DNA from: Billgrantia gudaonensis
GTDB taxonomy: Bacteria; Pseudomonadota; Gammaproteobacteria; Pseudomonadales; Halomonadaceae
Direction of reading: 5' to 3'
DNA length: 64,000 bases
Assembly (NCBI RefSeq): GCF_900100195.1
Contig: NZ_FNES01000011.1
Span: 62,001-126,000, forward strand
Both the position numbers and the translations under genes were made by a program. A model generated the notes under the pieces. That model saw only the letters and a list, made by a program, of their open reading frames with translations. It was not told the origin of the DNA and searched no databases. This document shows, one piece after another, positions 45,814 to 55,847 of this stretch (the first letter of the stretch is position 1; every line of letters starts with the position of its first letter).

Positions 45814-46821
45814 CTACTCTTGGCTATCGGTGGGCATGCCGAGATAGGGCGACAACTCACGCTGGCTGGGATTCAGCAGCCCGGTGAACTCTGGCTGGTC
45901 GACCGATTCGGTATCGGCCACATGCACGCCGGTGTCCACGTTGCGAGGCAGTGCGACTCCTTGTTGCGCGGCATAGGCGTTCCAGACGCCGGCGTATCCC
46001 ATCATGTAGGGGTCCTGCACGATCAACGAGTCGATAATGCCCTGGCGCAAGAAATCCACTTCCAGCTCGCTGGAGTCGAACGCTACCAGGCAAACGCTAT
46101 CGCCCACTCCTTGTTCGGCGAAGGCCGTGCCGGCGCCGTCGCCCATCAACTGGTTATCGGCGAAGATACCGCGCAGGTCAGGGTGGCGATTGAGCAGGTC
46201 CAACGTATCGTTCATCGCCTTGGCGGTGTCGTTGTTGGCTACCCGGTTATCGACGACCTCGATGTCAGGGTAATTCGAGATGGCATCGAGGAAGCCCTCA
46301 TCGCGTGAAACGAGGGATTCGCCGTTGGGGTTGGCCCGCAGATAGGCCACTTGGCCGGCTGCCTCGCCCTGGGCCTCCTCGATACATCCGGCGAGCGCAT
46401 GTCCGGCACGCTGGCCTGCGGCAAAGTTGTCGGTGGCGATCAGCGATGCGTACCGATCCGTAGCGACGCCGGAGTCGATGATGACGACGGGAATGCCCGC
46501 CTCGGTGGCGGATTCCACGGGCCCAGCCAGGGCATCCGTCGAAACCGGGGCCAGCACGATGGCTGGCGGCTGGCGGCTGGTCAGGTTTTCCATGATCGAG
46601 ATCTGCTCTGCCACCTGGGTTTCGTTGGCAGGGCCCAACTCCTCGATCTGGATGCCGAGTTTCTCGGCGGCCTGCTGGGCGCCGTCGAAGACCGCCTGCC
46701 AGTAGGACGCCGTGGTTGCCTTGATCACGACCGGAATCGTCGTGTTGTCCTGGGCCATGGCCGGCGTCAGACAGCTGGCAACTGCCGCTGCAATGGCGAG
46801 GGTGTGCTTGGCGAATGTCAT
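45814..46821 (-). CDS. sugar ABC transporter, periplasmic binding protein
   Basis: RbsB-like receptor for a monosaccharide, 335 residues, with signal peptide MTFAKHTLAIAAAVASCLT ending PAMAQ. Typical features of this family are TIPVVIKATTASYWQAVFDG at the start of the mature protein, GIPVVIIDSGVATDRYASLIATDN in lobe one and FADNQLMGDGAGTAFAEQG in lobe two. It lies 39 bp after the ATPase gene. The cluster suggests L-fucose or a similar deoxy- or L-sugar as ligand. Confidence 0.88.
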   Translation of the reverse strand: MTFAKHTLAIAAAVASCLTPAMAQDNTTIPVVIKATTASYWQAVFDGAQQAAEKLGIQIEELGPANETQVAEQISIMENLTSRQPPAIVLAPVSTDALAGPVESATEAGIPVVIIDSGVATDRYASLIATDNFAAGQRAGHALAGCIEEAQGEAAGQVAYLRANPNGESLVSRDEGFLDAISNYPDIEVVDNRVANNDTAKAMNDTLDLLNRHPDLRGIFADNQLMGDGAGTAFAEQGVGDSVCLVAFDSSELEVDFLRQGIIDSLIVQDPYMMGYAGVWNAYAAQQGVALPRNVDTGVHVADTESVDQPEFTGLLNPSQRELSPYLGMPTDSQE

Positions 46822-46860
46822 GGTTGTGCTCCTTGCATTGGTCTTGTTGTAGATGAGCGC

Positions 46861-47616
46861 TCAGGCAATCTTGCGGTCGGTGTAACCTGTCATGTACTTG
46901 ATGAGTTCCTCCTGGCTGGTGTCTTCGGAGCGTGTGACGTGCACGATGCGACCGCGGTACATCACCGCGATGCGATCGGCGACTTCGAGTATCTCGACCA
47001 AGTTGTGGCCGATATAGATCACTCCGACTCCTTTGCTGGCCAGCATGCGAGCGAGCTTGATCACGTTTTCCCGCTCCATCACCGCTAGGGCCGCTGTGGG
47101 TTCGTCGAGAATCACTACCTTGGCCTCCCAGTAGAGGGCACGGGCAATCGCCACAGCCTGGCGCTGGCCGCCGGAGAGGCCAGCCACCGTGCTGGTTCCA
47201 TCGGGAATGTGGCTTTCGATGCTGTCAATCAGGCGCTGGGTTTCCTGCTGGATGACGCGCTTGTCGACGACGGGTAAGAGGCCGAGCCAGCGGCGGGTGG
47301 GTTCGCGGCCGAGAAAGATGTTCGCCCCAACGGAAAGCTCATCGGCCAGTGCCAGGTCTTGGTAGACCGTTTCGATGCCGGCCCTTCGCGCCTGCTTGGG
47401 GGTCTCGAATTCCACCGGCTGGCCATCAAGAACTATTTCGCCATCGTCGCGTGGGTAGACACCGGAAATATGCTTGATCAGCGTCGACTTGCCCGCGCCG
47501 TTATCGCCGATGACGGCCAGTACCTCACCGGTCTCGAGCGTCAGATCGACGCCACACAACACTTCCACGGCACCGAAGCGCTTTTTCAGCGAACGGACTT
47601 CCAACAGAGAATTCAT
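46861..47616 (-). CDS. sugar ABC transporter, ATP-binding protein (single domain)
   Basis: A 251-residue ATPase of the FrcA type, with one nucleotide-binding domain instead of the tandem form seen in RbsA/MglA. Walker A GDNGAGKSTLIK, signature LSGGQRQAVAIARAL and Walker B VVILDEPTAAL are intact. It sits between permease (15 bp) and binding protein (39 bp), so the transporter must use a homodimer of this subunit. Confidence 0.9.
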   Translation of the reverse strand: MNSLLEVRSLKKRFGAVEVLCGVDLTLETGEVLAVIGDNGAGKSTLIKHISGVYPRDDGEIVLDGQPVEFETPKQARRAGIETVYQDLALADELSVGANIFLGREPTRRWLGLLPVVDKRVIQQETQRLIDSIESHIPDGTSTVAGLSGGQRQAVAIARALYWEAKVVILDEPTAALAVMERENVIKLARMLASKGVGVIYIGHNLVEILEVADRIAVMYRGRIVHVTRSEDTSQEELIKYMTGYTDRKIA

Positions 47617-47631
47617 GGGCCTTCTCCCGTC

Positions 47632-48645
47632 TTACTTCAGGCCGCTTTGGCGGCGTTTATGCAGGTTGTCGACGTAGACCACCACGGCGATCAGCACACC
47701 CGTGGCAATCATTTGCCAGAAGGAGTCGATGCCCAGCAGGTTGGCACTATTGGCAATGGTGGCGAACAGCAGGGCACCGATGAACGTACCCAGCACACTT
47801 CCTCGTCCTCCGAACAGGCTGGCACCCCCTACCACAGCGGCTGCAATGGCGTTGAGTTCGTAGGCGACTGCTGCCGTGGGAGAGCCGATGCTCATGCGCG
47901 ACATGAGCAGAATGCCGGCGATACAGGCGGCCAGTGAGCTGACGATGTAGGCGAAGAAGACGATGCGTTTGATGTTGATACCCGCACGCCGAGCCGACTC
48001 GTAATTGCTGCCCATGGCAACCATGTAGCGCCCGGTGCGGGTCTGGCTGAGGATGAAATGCAGGATCAGGCCGATCACCAGCATCGTCCAGAACAGTGAG
48101 GGGATGCCCAGCCATTCGGCGCGGGCAAAGCTCGCCATTTCCTTGGGCAGGCCGAAGACGCTGGTACCGTCGCTGACCAGGAAGGCGCCCCCTCGGTAGG
48201 CCTGCAAGCCAGCCAAGGTGATGATGAAGGCTGGAATCCCCAAGCGGTGGACCGAAAAGGCGTTGAGCGAGCCAATGGCCACACCGAGCAGTAGAGTGAG
48301 GCCAATGGCGACAGGAATTGGCAGGCCCATGGTCAGCAAAGTGGCACAGACCACACCGGATAGAGCGGTGACCGAACCCACCGACAGATCGATGCCGCGT
48401 ATCAGGATGGGAAACAGCACGCCGAAGGCGATGATGCTGTCGACCGACACCTGGCGCAGGATGTTGACGAGATTGTTGGCCGTAAAGAAGGTGCTCGTGG
48501 ACAGCGACATGACCACCCACAGCAGCAGCGTGAGCCCGAGCACCAGGGTCTCCACCGGCAGGCGCCATCGCTTCACTGTCACTCGAGAACCGGCAGGGTT
48601 TTTCACTGTTCGGCCAACTGGAAAATTGGCTTCATGAGTTGCCAT
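47632..48645 (-). CDS. sugar ABC transporter, permease
   Basis: Membrane subunit of the sugar importer (RbsC/FrcC family), 337 residues, about ten hydrophobic segments. FPILIRGIDLSVGSVTALSG and ELNAIAAAVVGGASLFGGRG are the conserved blocks. Start ATG 48645 is set by GAGGAGAAC a few bases upstream; it lies inside the end of the mutarotase gene (43-bp overlap). A longer frame to 48834 is antisense-free but overlaps the mutarotase fully and is not supported. Confidence 0.9.
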   Translation of the reverse strand: MATHEANFPVGRTVKNPAGSRVTVKRWRLPVETLVLGLTLLLWVVMSLSTSTFFTANNLVNILRQVSVDSIIAFGVLFPILIRGIDLSVGSVTALSGVVCATLLTMGLPIPVAIGLTLLLGVAIGSLNAFSVHRLGIPAFIITLAGLQAYRGGAFLVSDGTSVFGLPKEMASFARAEWLGIPSLFWTMLVIGLILHFILSQTRTGRYMVAMGSNYESARRAGINIKRIVFFAYIVSSLAACIAGILLMSRMSIGSPTAAVAYELNAIAAAVVGGASLFGGRGSVLGTFIGALLFATIANSANLLGIDSFWQMIATGVLIAVVVYVDNLHKRRQSGLK

Positions 48646-48941
48646 TTGTTGTTCTCCTCTGTCCATGGGGTCGGACACTGGTAGCGTCCCATTTCGTCTT
48701 CCCACTGCTGGATGATTGGCGATTGCCGCTCGGCTTCGGCCATGGCCGCAAAGCTGAAGCTCTGCGCGTCGACTTCCATGACCATCGTCAGACGTGTGCC
48801 GAGACGGTATATCTGCATATCGATGACCCCGCACCGAAGGAGGTGATCGCGAACCTCGGGCCAGATGCGACGGTGGCGGCGTTCGTACTCCGCTATCAGC
48901 GCCTCATCGTCGATCAGGTCCAGAGCCAGGCAATAGCGCAT
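48603..48941 (-). CDS. sugar mutarotase, RhaM family
   Basis: A 112-residue enzyme interconverting alpha and beta anomers of a 6-deoxy-L-sugar. MRYCLALDLIDDEALIAEYERRH and the IYRLGTRLTMVMEVD strand are hallmarks of the L-rhamnose mutarotase fold; members in L-fucose clusters act on L-fucose. The 3' end overlaps the permease start by 43 bp; the SDR gene stops 10 bp upstream of its ATG. It provides the anomer needed by the dehydrogenase. Confidence 0.88.
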   Translation of the reverse strand: MRYCLALDLIDDEALIAEYERRHRRIWPEVRDHLLRCGVIDMQIYRLGTRLTMVMEVDAQSFSFAAMAEAERQSPIIQQWEDEMGRYQCPTPWTEENNKWQLMKPIFQLAEQ

Positions 48942-48951
48942 GGGCGTCGCC

Positions 48952-50587
<1,636 letters not shown>

Positions 50588-50595
50588 GGTGCCCC

Positions 50596-50652
50596 TCAGC
50601 TACGGATACAGGGCTGGTGCGGTTCATCCAAACGGGGATCTACGGAATGCAT
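50596..50652 (-). CDS. 18-codon upstream reading frame (candidate leader peptide)
   Basis: ATG at 50652 is preceded by AAGGAG with a 7-base gap, a better ribosome site than that of the lactonase. It encodes MHSVDPRLDEPHQPCIRS and stops eight bases before the lactonase ATG. The placement suggests a translated leader that couples or tunes expression of the operon. The peptide matches nothing I know; it could also be the remnant N-terminus of a deleted gene. Confidence 0.45.
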   Translation of the reverse strand: MHSVDPRLDEPHQPCIRS

Positions 50653-50751
50653 GGCATGGCTCCTTATTGTTGTGATGGCGCATGGTGCTGATGGCCTGAG
50701 ATAGCGAAGTGATGCCGAACATGGGAGAATGCTGGACTAGATATCTAAAGG

Positions 50752-50768
50752 CCTGACCAATGGTCCGG
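50752..50768. promoter_or_regulatory. candidate operator of the FadR-type regulator
   Basis: CCTGACCAATGGTCCGG is a 17-bp palindrome with one mismatch, core GACCA-A-TGGTC, in the divergent promoter region 80 bp before the regulator gene. A second perfect palindrome TAGATATCTA lies at 50738-50747. GntR/FadR-type regulators bind such short palindromes beside their own genes. Confidence 0.55.
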
Positions 50769-50847
50769 TTAACTATGGATGGCTTTTGCGCCAAACAACA
50801 AGGTTTGTACGTAGAACTTTGGTCGAAATGCGACGAGGAGTGACCCG

Positions 50848-51603
50848 ATGCCGATCAAGACGATTCAGTCCCAGCGCCTCTACCGGCAGATTGCCGACCA
50901 GTTGCAACAATTGATTCACGACGGCGAATTTCCCGCCGGAACGTTGCTGCCGCCGGAGCGCGAGTTGGCACAGTCGCTGGGAGTCAGTCGGGCGTCGGTG
51001 CGCGAGGCGTTGATCGCTCTGGAAGTGGTAGGGCAGGTCGAGGTTCGGGTCGGCCATGGCGTGCTGGTCAAAGCCATCTCGCCACTGCCCAATGAGCCCG
51101 TCATGCAGGCGGCCGTGCGTAAGGAGCCATGGGCCATGGACCCTGAGTTCGCCAGCGAGATCGAGCTCAACCTCGACGAAGAAATTCCACCTTTCGCGCT
51201 GCTACAGGCGCGGCGCTACCTGGAGCCGGAAAATGCCTCTCTCGCCGCTGTCAATGCCAGCGAAGAGGACCTCACCGCCATCCGCGCCGCCCTGGCCCGC
51301 AACATGGACGACACCTTTAGCTACAGCGGCAAGTTGGTTGGGGACCGGCTGTTGCATATTCGCATAGCAGAAGCCTCGGGGAATGCCGCCTATGCGCTAC
51401 TGATCAAGCATTTGTTGGGCCATAAATATGGAGCCATGTTTCGCCGCCTGCAAGATCACTACATGGAAACGGGCATGGCGCTGCACTCACAGGGTGACCA
51501 TGAACGCATCGTACGGGCGATCGAGGAGCGCGATCCCGAAGCGGCCCGGCGTGCGATGGAAGTGCATCTCGATCATGTGATCAATGTGTTTTTCACCGAG
51601 TAA
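50848..51603 (+). CDS. FadR-subfamily GntR transcriptional regulator
   Basis: Likely repressor of the divergent sugar operon, 251 residues. The winged helix-turn-helix is in the first ~75 residues (LAQSLGVSRASVREALIALE then GHGVLV), and the C-terminal FCD all-helical domain binds the effector, with metal-binding histidines in HIRIAEASGN and HLDHVIN. GAGGAGTGA precedes ATG 50848. The effector is presumably a pathway intermediate such as a sugar acid; this is inference from location. Confidence 0.9.
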   Translation: MPIKTIQSQRLYRQIADQLQQLIHDGEFPAGTLLPPERELAQSLGVSRASVREALIALEVVGQVEVRVGHGVLVKAISPLPNEPVMQAAVRKEPWAMDPEFASEIELNLDEEIPPFALLQARRYLEPENASLAAVNASEEDLTAIRAALARNMDDTFSYSGKLVGDRLLHIRIAEASGNAAYALLIKHLLGHKYGAMFRRLQDHYMETGMALHSQGDHERIVRAIEERDPEAARRAMEVHLDHVINVFFTE

Positions 51604-51672
51604 GCTCTACCGGCCCCTTCTTCCATCATGGCCCGTTCGCTATGCTGAGGACATTCGATTTCAGCGCATGAG

Positions 51673-54654
51673 ATGCCCATGGCCCTACCTGATGACTTCC
51701 TGCCTGCTGATGATCTTCCTTCCGCGCTCGTACCTGCGCTGGAGAAGGCATGGCAGCGCCTTGCCGAGAGTCTTGCCGAGGCCGACAACGTCGCCGAGAT
51801 GACCGGCCAGGAAGCACCTTCCGAAAGCTGGGAGGCACTGGCCGAGAGCCGTCGCCGCCAGTTGGCGCGAGTGCTGGCCATCTCGCCGTTCGTCGCCGAG
51901 ACGCTGGTGCGCCATCCCGATTGGCTGCAACACCTGGATGCCAGCGGTGAGCTCGATGAGGCCTTGGCGCCGGAGGCGCTGGGCGAGATGCTCGCGGAGC
52001 GGCTGGAGAGCGCCGCGGACGAAGCCGAGCTGCATGCCGCCCTGCGTCGCTTCCGTCAGGCACGCATGCTGGGCATCGTGTGGCGCGACCTGACCCGCCC
52101 GCCGGGCATCGACATGTGGGCCACGGCGGGAGCCGTGTCGGCACTCGCCGAAACCTGCCTGGAGGCCGCGCTGAGCTGGCTGGAAGCGCACTTCGCGCCA
52201 CGCTGGGGACATCCGGCTCCCCGCAGCGACGGCAGCGAACAGCGCCTGGTGGTGCTCGGCATGGGCAAGCTGGGCGCCGGCGAACTCAACCTCTCCTCGG
52301 ACATCGACCTGATCTTCGCCTTTCCCGAGAAGGGCGAGACGCAGGGCGGACGCAAGTCGCTCGACCATCAGGAGTACTTCACCAAGCTGGGCCAACGGCT
52401 GATCGGCGCCCTGGATGCGGTGACCGCCGACGGTTTCGCGTTCCGCGTCGACATGCGCCTGCGCCCGCTGGGAGACGGCGGGCCCCTGGTGGGCAGTTTC
52501 GCCTCGCTTGCCAGCTACTATCAGGATCAGGGGCGGGAGTGGGAGCGCTACGCCCTGCTCAAGGCGCGTCCCGTGGCCGGCGACCGCGAGGCGGGCCGCG
52601 AGCTGCTCGCCAATCTGCGCCCGTTCGTCTATCGCAAGTACCTCGACTTCGGCGCCATCGAATCGCTGCGCGAGATGAAGGCGTTGATCAACCGCGAGGT
52701 GAAGCGTCGCGGCATGCAGGCCAACATCAAGCTCGGTCGAGGCGGGATTCGCGAAGTGGAATTCGTGGTACAGGCGTTCCAACTGATTCGTGGGGGGCGC
52801 GACACCGAGCTGCAGGTCACGTCGCTGAGGACGGCACTGTCGCGCCTGCCCGAACTCGGCCTGCTGCCTGCCGAAGTGGTCGACGAGCTCGAGCCCGACT
52901 ACGTCTTTCTGCGCGACCTGGAGCACGCCCTCCAGGCACTGGAAGACCGCCAGACCCAGAGTCTGCCCGACGACGACCGGGATCGCGAGCGGGTTGCCCT
53001 GGCACTGGACATGGAGGACTGGCCGGCGGTCATGGCGTGTCTCGACGAGGTGCGTACCCGCGTACGCCGGCACTTCGACGCGGTGATCGCCGACCCGGAA
53101 GCGGAGCTCGAAGAGGGTGGCGAAGCGCAGCCCGAGGCAGCGGCCTCTCTCGACGACTGGCGAGCGCTGTGGCACGGCGAGTTCGATGACGACGAGGCCC
53201 GGGAGCGGCTCGTCGAAGCGGGGTTCAGCGATCCGGCGACCACCTACCGGCGACTGGTCACCCTGCGCCAGTCGCGTCACGTTCAGACCATGCAGCGTAT
53301 CGGCTTCGAGCGCCTCGAGGCGCTGCTGCCGCTGCTGCTCGATGCCGCGGCGGCGAGTGAAGCGCCGGACACTGCGCTGGAACGCGTGCTGCCGCTGGTC
53401 GAGTCGGTGCTGCGTCGCACCGCCTACCTGGCCCTGCTGCGCGAGAATCCGGATGCCCTGAGTCACCTGATGCACCTGTGCGGGGCGAGTCCGTGGATCG
53501 CCGAGCAACTGGCGCGCCACCCGCAACTGCTCGACGAACTGCTCACCCCGGAGACCCTCTACACGCCGGCCGACAAGGCGCGGCTCGCCGACGAGCTGCG
53601 CCAGACTCTGGGGCGCATTCCCGAAGACGACGAAGAAGCACAGCTCGAAGCGCTGCGCGTGTTCAAGCACGCCCACGTGTTGCGCGTGGCCGCCTCCGAC
53701 ATCGCCGGCACGCGCCATCTGATGAAGGTCAGCGACTACCTCACCTACATCGCCGAGGTGCTGCTCGATGCCGTGTTGGCCATGGCATGGAAGCACCTGA
53801 CTCGCAAGCATGGGCATCCGCTGCGGCGTGACGGCAGCCGGGCCGGCTCCGAGCCGGAATTCCTGATCATCGGCTACGGCAAGCTGGGGGGCATCGAGCT
53901 CGGCTATGGCTCCGACCTCGACCTGGTATTCATCCACGATGCCGATTCCAGCGGCGCCACCGACGGACCGCGGGCGCTGGACACGCCGGTGTTCTTCACG
54001 CGCCTCGGTCAGCGCATCATCCATCTGCTCACCGCGGTGACGCCGGCCGGCACCCTCTACGAGGTGGACATGCGCCTGCGTCCCTCCGGCAACTCGGGGC
54101 TGCTGGTCACCTCGTTGCAAGCCTTCGCCGAGTACCAGCGTCATCAGGCCTGGACCTGGGAGCACCAGGCGCTGGTACGCGCACGGGTGGTGGCCGGGAA
54201 TGCCGATCTGGCACGTGCTTTCGAGGCGGTGCGCAGCGAGATCCTGGGTCGCGAGCGCGACATCCAGGCGCTGCGCGAAGAGGTAGCGAAGATGCGCCAC
54301 AAGATGCGCGAGCATCTGGGCAGCAAGGGCGGCGACGACGGTTTCGACCTCAAGCAGGACCCGGGCGGCATGGTCGATATCGAGTTCCTGTGCCAGTTCG
54401 CGGTGCTTTCGATGAGCGCCGAGACCCCCGAGCTGCTGACCTACAGCGACAACATGCGCATTCTGGAAACGCTGGAAGCGACCGGTCGTCTGCCGGGGCG
54501 CGACTGCCAGCGTCTGCGCGATGCCTATCTGGCCTATCGCAGCGCCGTACACCGGGCGTCGCTGACCCGCGAGGCGGCGCGTGGCCGTGACGCCGACTTC
54601 CACGCCCACCGACAGGCCGTCAGCGAACTTTGGCAGCGGCTGATGGAACCGTAA
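51673..54654 (+). CDS. glnE: glutamine synthetase adenylyltransferase/deadenylase
   Basis: Bifunctional enzyme that adds and removes AMP on glutamine synthetase in nitrogen control, 993 residues. Two nucleotidyltransferase domains are visible, with SSDIDLIFAF around residue 208 and YGSDLDLVFIHD around 745 (deadenylase and adenylylase halves), each with a following helical domain; HQEYFTKLGQRLIGAL and TRLGQRIIHLLTAVTP are the conserved companions. ATG 51673 or 51679 are both possible. A terminator hairpin follows. GlnB, its partner, is not in the window. Confidence 0.95.
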   Translation: MPMALPDDFLPADDLPSALVPALEKAWQRLAESLAEADNVAEMTGQEAPSESWEALAESRRRQLARVLAISPFVAETLVRHPDWLQHLDASGELDEALAPEALGEMLAERLESAADEAELHAALRRFRQARMLGIVWRDLTRPPGIDMWATAGAVSALAETCLEAALSWLEAHFAPRWGHPAPRSDGSEQRLVVLGMGKLGAGELNLSSDIDLIFAFPEKGETQGGRKSLDHQEYFTKLGQRLIGALDAVTADGFAFRVDMRLRPLGDGGPLVGSFASLASYYQDQGREWERYALLKARPVAGDREAGRELLANLRPFVYRKYLDFGAIESLREMKALINREVKRRGMQANIKLGRGGIREVEFVVQAFQLIRGGRDTELQVTSLRTALSRLPELGLLPAEVVDELEPDYVFLRDLEHALQALEDRQTQSLPDDDRDRERVALALDMEDWPAVMACLDEVRTRVRRHFDAVIADPEAELEEGGEAQPEAAASLDDWRALWHGEFDDDEARERLVEAGFSDPATTYRRLVTLRQSRHVQTMQRIGFERLEALLPLLLDAAAASEAPDTALERVLPLVESVLRRTAYLALLRENPDALSHLMHLCGASPWIAEQLARHPQLLDELLTPETLYTPADKARLADELRQTLGRIPEDDEEAQLEALRVFKHAHVLRVAASDIAGTRHLMKVSDYLTYIAEVLLDAVLAMAWKHLTRKHGHPLRRDGSRAGSEPEFLIIGYGKLGGIELGYGSDLDLVFIHDADSSGATDGPRALDTPVFFTRLGQRIIHLLTAVTPAGTLYEVDMRLRPSGNSGLLVTSLQAFAEYQRHQAWTWEHQALVRARVVAGNADLARAFEAVRSEILGRERDIQALREEVAKMRHKMREHLGSKGGDDGFDLKQDPGGMVDIEFLCQFAVLSMSAETPELLTYSDNMRILETLEATGRLPGRDCQRLRDAYLAYRSAVHRASLTREAARGRDADFHAHRQAVSELWQRLMEP

Positions 54655-54692
54655 CGCCATCGCCGGCATCGGCCTCCCTCCCGAGCTTTCCG

Positions 54693-54716
54693 GCCCGCCG
54701 TTCTGGCGGGCTCTTC
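54693..54716 (+). terminator. probable glnE terminator
   Basis: GCCCGCC-GTTCT-GGCGGGC (54693-54711) followed by TCTTC. The stem is strong, the T tract poor. Confidence 0.55.
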
Positions 54717-54829
54717 GATGAAGCCTTGCCGTCGCCAGTGGCGAACGACCTGACAGATGCCATTTCTTGGCTACCCTGAGAGCCAGTGCGACAGAATGCC
54801 GCACTGGCCAAGGGGAAGGGGGAGTTGCC

Positions 54830-55000
54830 ATGGCTACATCGCAGCACGACACCGAAGCCCCGGAGGTCCGCAAAAAGCGCGAACTCCGCCTGTTCCTGTT
54901 CATCGCCATTCTGCTCTTTCCTCTGCTGGCCATCGCCGTGGTCGGCGGCTACGGCTTCGTGGTGTGGATGCTGCAGCTTTTCTTCGGCCCTCCGGCCTGA
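54830..55000 (+). CDS. napE: periplasmic nitrate reductase, NapE subunit
   Basis: Small membrane protein of 56 residues: a charged N-terminus (EVRKKRELRL) and one hydrophobic helix ending VVWMLQLFFGPPA, as in NapE. Start ATG 54830 follows GGGGGAG. It heads napEFDABC, 12 bp before napF. Its precise role in the Nap system is not settled. Confidence 0.85.
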   Translation: MATSQHDTEAPEVRKKRELRLFLFIAILLFPLLAIAVVGGYGFVVWMLQLFFGPPA

Positions 55001-55012
55001 TCGGGAGCGGGC

Positions 55013-55528
55013 ATGACAGGCACCCACCTCGACCACCGGCGCTCGCGCCGTCAGCTGTTTCGCTCGCTGGCCGGCCAGGGCCCGGTACGCCGCCCGCCCT
55101 GGAGCGGTGACGACTTCCTGGATCGCTGCACGCGCTGCGAGGCCTGCCTGACGGCCTGCCCGGAAAACGTGCTGTTCACCGGCGACGGTGGCTACCCGGA
55201 GATCCGCTTCGTCGACGATGGCTGCACCCTGTGCGGGGAGTGCGTTGCCGTCTGCGATGCCGGGGTGTTCGACACCGCTCGCCCCGCTTTCCCGTGGCAT
55301 GCCGCCATCGAGTCCCCGTGTCTGGCCCTGGCCGACATCCACTGCCAGACCTGTCAGGACGCCTGCGAGTGGCAGGCAATCCGTTTCGTCCCGACCCTCG
55401 GGCGCCCGCCGCAGCCGGAGATCGACACCGACGCCTGCACCGGCTGTGGTGCCTGCCTGGCACTGTGCCCCAACGACGCCATCCGTCTGACCGGCAGCGA
55501 GGAGGCCCGCGAACGCACGACTCAATGA
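55013..55528 (+). CDS. napF: ferredoxin-type protein NapF
   Basis: Cytoplasmic iron-sulfur protein of 171 residues that interacts with NapA during its maturation. Four cysteine clusters: CTRCEACLTACP, CTLCGECVAVC, CQTCQDACEW and CTGCGACLALCP. The N-terminal RRSRRQLFRSL arginine patch resembles other NapF proteins. It precedes napD by 37 bp. Confidence 0.92.
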   Translation: MTGTHLDHRRSRRQLFRSLAGQGPVRRPPWSGDDFLDRCTRCEACLTACPENVLFTGDGGYPEIRFVDDGCTLCGECVAVCDAGVFDTARPAFPWHAAIESPCLALADIHCQTCQDACEWQAIRFVPTLGRPPQPEIDTDACTGCGACLALCPNDAIRLTGSEEARERTTQ

Positions 55529-55565
55529 CAATAACGATGCAAGACAGCGACAAGGAGATCGCCCC

Positions 55566-55847
55566 GTGACGACACAAAGCCTGCATATCGCCAGTTTCCT
55601 GGTGCACGTTCGTGCTGCACACTGCGCCGCCGTGGCGGCCTGGCTGGCCGACCAGCCCGATTGCGAAGTGCGCGCCCAGGACCCCGCCGGCAAGCTCGTG
55701 GTGGTAATGGAGAGCGAAGGGGAGCGGCCGATCCTCGAGCGCATCGACGCCGTCCGCTGCCGGACCGGCGTGCTCGATGCGGCGCTGGTCTACCACCAAC
55801 TGCTCGATCCGGCCATCGCCGATGAACCGCAGGAGGCCGCCTCATGA
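55566..55847 (+). CDS. napD: NapA signal-peptide chaperone
   Basis: Binds the Tat signal of NapA and prevents early export, 93 residues. [13 protein letters not shown] with the following [18 protein letters not shown] is typical of NapD's ferredoxin-like fold. Start is GTG 55566 preceded by AAGGAG. Its stop overlaps the napA start by ATGA, pairing chaperone and client. Confidence 0.92.
   Translation: MTTQSLHIASFLVHVRAAHCAAVAAWLADQPDCEVRAQDPAGKLVVVMESEGERPILERIDAVRCRTGVLDAALVYHQLLDPAIADEPQEAAS

Noticed and set aside
51685-54933. 1082-residue minus-strand frame opposite glnE
   Set aside because: It is the antisense shadow of glnE and runs past its end; both GlnE catalytic domains are intact on the plus strand.
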